From Betaproteobacteria bacterium (lineage in GTDB: Bacteria; Pseudomonadota; Gammaproteobacteria; Burkholderiales; Burkholderiaceae_C), in NCBI GenBank assembly GCA_947448675.1, contig CANFOR010000194.1, positions 1 through 5,427 of the forward strand: DNA of 5,427 bases, given 5' to 3'. The stretch's first letter is position 1; each line of letters starts with the position of its first letter. Below the pieces are notes generated by a model. It was not told the DNA's origin. It worked only from the letters and a program-made list of their open reading frames with translations, and searched no databases. This document shows, one piece after another, positions 4,439-5,427 of this stretch. The translations under genes were made by a program, and so were the position numbers.

Positions 4439-5281
4439 TCAAACAATTTTGACGCTCAAATTGGGTAGGCCGTCGATGTGCATTTCGATCACGTCGCCGC
4501 GCACCACGGGGCCCACGTTTTCAGGTGTGCCGCTGTAGATGATGTCGCCGGGGAAGAGCTCAAACGCCTCTGAGAGTTTGGCAATTTGCTCGGCCACTGA
4601 CCAGATCATTTGGCTCAAATCGGCGCTTTGCTTGGTGTTGCCATTGACCTTGAGCCAGATCGCGCCTTTGCTGAAGTGCCCGCTTTGCGCCACTTTGTGC
4701 AGCGCGCCGATGGGGGCCGAGTGGTCGAAGCTTTTGCCGATTTCCCAGGGCTTTTTTTCGTCGCCCATGGCGCGTTGCAGGTCGCGCCGGGTCATGTCCA
4801 GGCCCAGGGTGTAGCCGTACACGCAGTCGAGCGCCTGGGTCACCGGAATGTTGCGCCCACCTTTGCCCAGGGCGGCCACTAGTTCGGCCTCGTAGTGGTA
4901 GTTTTTGGTCAGGGGTGGGTAGGGGTGGTCGGCCACGGTGCCATGGGGCACGAGCTGAATGGCGTCAGTGGGTTTTTGGAAGAAAAACGGCGGCTCGCGC
5001 GTCGGGTCTGAGCCCATCTCGCGCGCATGGGCGGCGTAGTTGCGGCCAATGCAGTAAACGCGCCGCACGGGGAACTGCTCGTCGGAGCCGACGATGGGCA
5101 GGTAGGTAGCGGGCACGGCAAAGGGCGTTTTAGGCGCGTTGGCGGCATTGCCAGGGGTGGCGCAGCCCAGCAGTGCGCCGGTGGCCAAAAGGGCGCTAGA
5201 GCCCAGCAGGTTGCGGCGGTTGGGCTGGCTGGCATCGGTGCGGGTGGCATCGGTACGGGTGGTGCGGCTAGGGGCGGGCAT
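4439..5281 (-). CDS. Fumarylacetoacetate hydrolase (FAH) family protein with a twin-arginine leader
   Basis: The product is 280 residues. The ATG at 5281 is preceded by AGGAG (5293-5289) at 7 nt. Residues 53-280 are a single FAH domain, the fold of divalent-metal C-C hydrolases, isomerases and decarboxylases acting on acyl-pyruvates and related ring-cleavage products. Seen: YCIGRNYAAHAREMG (76-90) with the His85/Glu88 dyad known from FAHD1-like members, FFFQKPTDAI (99-108), YHYEAELVAALGKGG (128-142) with metal ligands Glu131 and Glu133, GYTLGLDMTRRDLQ (156-169) with the third ligand Asp162, GKSFDHSAPIGA (182-193) with the active-site Lys183, and YSGTPENVGPV (249-259). The N-terminus is unusual: Arg22-Arg23, then a hydrophobic stretch LLGSSALLATGALLGC ending in Cys40, which reads as a Tat signal with a possible lipobox. 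Most family members are cytoplasmic, so export of this one is a real oddity. The substrate is unknown. Confidence 0.9.
   Translation of the reverse strand: MPAPSRTTRTDATRTDASQPNRRNLLGSSALLATGALLGCATPGNAANAPKTPFAVPATYLPIVGSDEQFPVRRVYCIGRNYAAHAREMGSDPTREPPFFFQKPTDAIQLVPHGTVADHPYPPLTKNYHYEAELVAALGKGGRNIPVTQALDCVYGYTLGLDMTRRDLQRAMGDEKKPWEIGKSFDHSAPIGALHKVAQSGHFSKGAIWLKVNGNTKQSADLSQMIWSVAEQIAKLSEAFELFPGDIIYSGTPENVGPVVRGDVIEMHIDGLPNLSVKIV
5231..5260 (-). repeat. Tandem 15-bp repeat in the FAH leader
   Basis: Two adjacent 15-bp units (5231-5245 and 5246-5260) differ at one base. On the coding strand they encode TRTDA twice (residues 8-17), the hydrophilic region before the twin arginines. A unit change of 15 bp stays in frame, so length could vary between strains without harming the signal sequence. 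Confidence 0.75.
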
Positions 5282-5288
5282 GGTGGGT

Positions 5289-5293
5289 CTCCT
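5289..5293 (-). promoter_or_regulatory. Strong Shine-Dalgarno of the FAH gene
   Basis: On the - strand AGGAG, in the context CAGGAGA, stands 7 nt before the ATG at 5281. This fixes the long start that includes the exported leader, in preference to an internal start at the FAH domain. Confidence 0.85.
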
Positions 5294-5383
5294 GAAGTCT
5301 CACAGGCTAAAGCAAAACGCCACGGCCCGCATTGCGGTTACCCACATGCCCCCAAGGCCTGGCGCGCAGGCAAACGTGGTAAA

Positions 5384-5405
5384 TTGACGTTTACGTAAAC
5401 GTCAA
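5384..5405. promoter_or_regulatory. Perfect 22-bp palindrome, probable operator
   Basis: The half-site TTGACGTTTAC is followed immediately by its exact reverse complement, with no spacer. It lies about 103 bp upstream of the FAH start and close to the right edge, so it could control the FAH gene, a divergent gene beyond the window, or both. Each arm starts with TTGACG, a near-perfect -35 element; on the - strand TTACCA follows at 17-bp spacing as a poor -10, so a bound protein would block RNA polymerase. The ACGT-rich palindrome resembles, as I recall, sites of LiuR-type MerR regulators of branched-chain amino acid/acyl-CoA catabolism; that link is unverified. Confidence 0.75.
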
Positions 5406-5427
5406 CGGCCCCCGCCGCTGCAGGCCC

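Noticed and set aside
4053..4538. + strand open frame of 161 codons across the array end and scar
   Set aside because: It begins inside the DUF2971 gene and crosses attC site 2 and gene fragments; only ARQAMFQAV is meaningful, as a relic of the DUF2817 end.
5027..5398. + strand open frame opposite the FAH leader
   Set aside because: Gly/Ala-rich antisense translation with no motif; the - strand gene has a strong ribosome site and complete catalytic residues.

Overview
The window looks like a piece of a betaproteobacterial chromosome, most likely Comamonadaceae (Acidovorax/Rhodoferax-like). This is an inference from the GC-rich codon usage, from a short dispersed element of a type I associate with that family (2178-2203), and from the protein flavours. 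No rRNA, tRNA, CRISPR array or integrase/transposase gene is visible.

Left part (1-2816, + strand): the C-terminal end of a probable GT39/PMT-type glycosyltransferase. It is followed by two translationally coupled hydrolase genes: an M20D amidohydrolase/aminoacylase (514-1719) and a DUF2817 M14-like zinc carboxypeptidase (1716-2816), overlapping by ATGA. Together they look like a small catabolic pair acting on N-acyl amino acids or peptides.

Middle part (about 2817-4164): a visibly AT-richer island. It contains two sites with full integron attC architecture: R and L boxes, unpaired spacers of 5 and 6 nt, and an extrahelical C in L'' at the same place in both. They lie at 3244-3303 and 4096-4164. 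They delimit two gene cassettes, one encoding a small Cys-rich two-helix membrane protein and one encoding a DUF2971 protein. With no integrase in view, this is a cassette cluster lacking an integrase (CALIN-like), or the tail of a longer array whose integrase is elsewhere.

Right of the island (4165-4438) is a scar of gene fragments. It holds a diverged second copy of the last ~55 bp of the DUF2817 gene (4205-4258) and, on the - strand, the C-terminal tail of a MazF/PemK-type toxin (4315-4404). The island is therefore bracketed by two copies of the same gene end, a footprint of how it was inserted.

Right part (4439-5427): a - strand fumarylacetoacetate hydrolase (FAH) family gene with an unusual twin-arginine/lipobox leader and a strong Shine-Dalgarno. 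About 100 bp upstream of it, at the window edge, is a perfect 22-bp palindrome (5384-5405), probably an operator.
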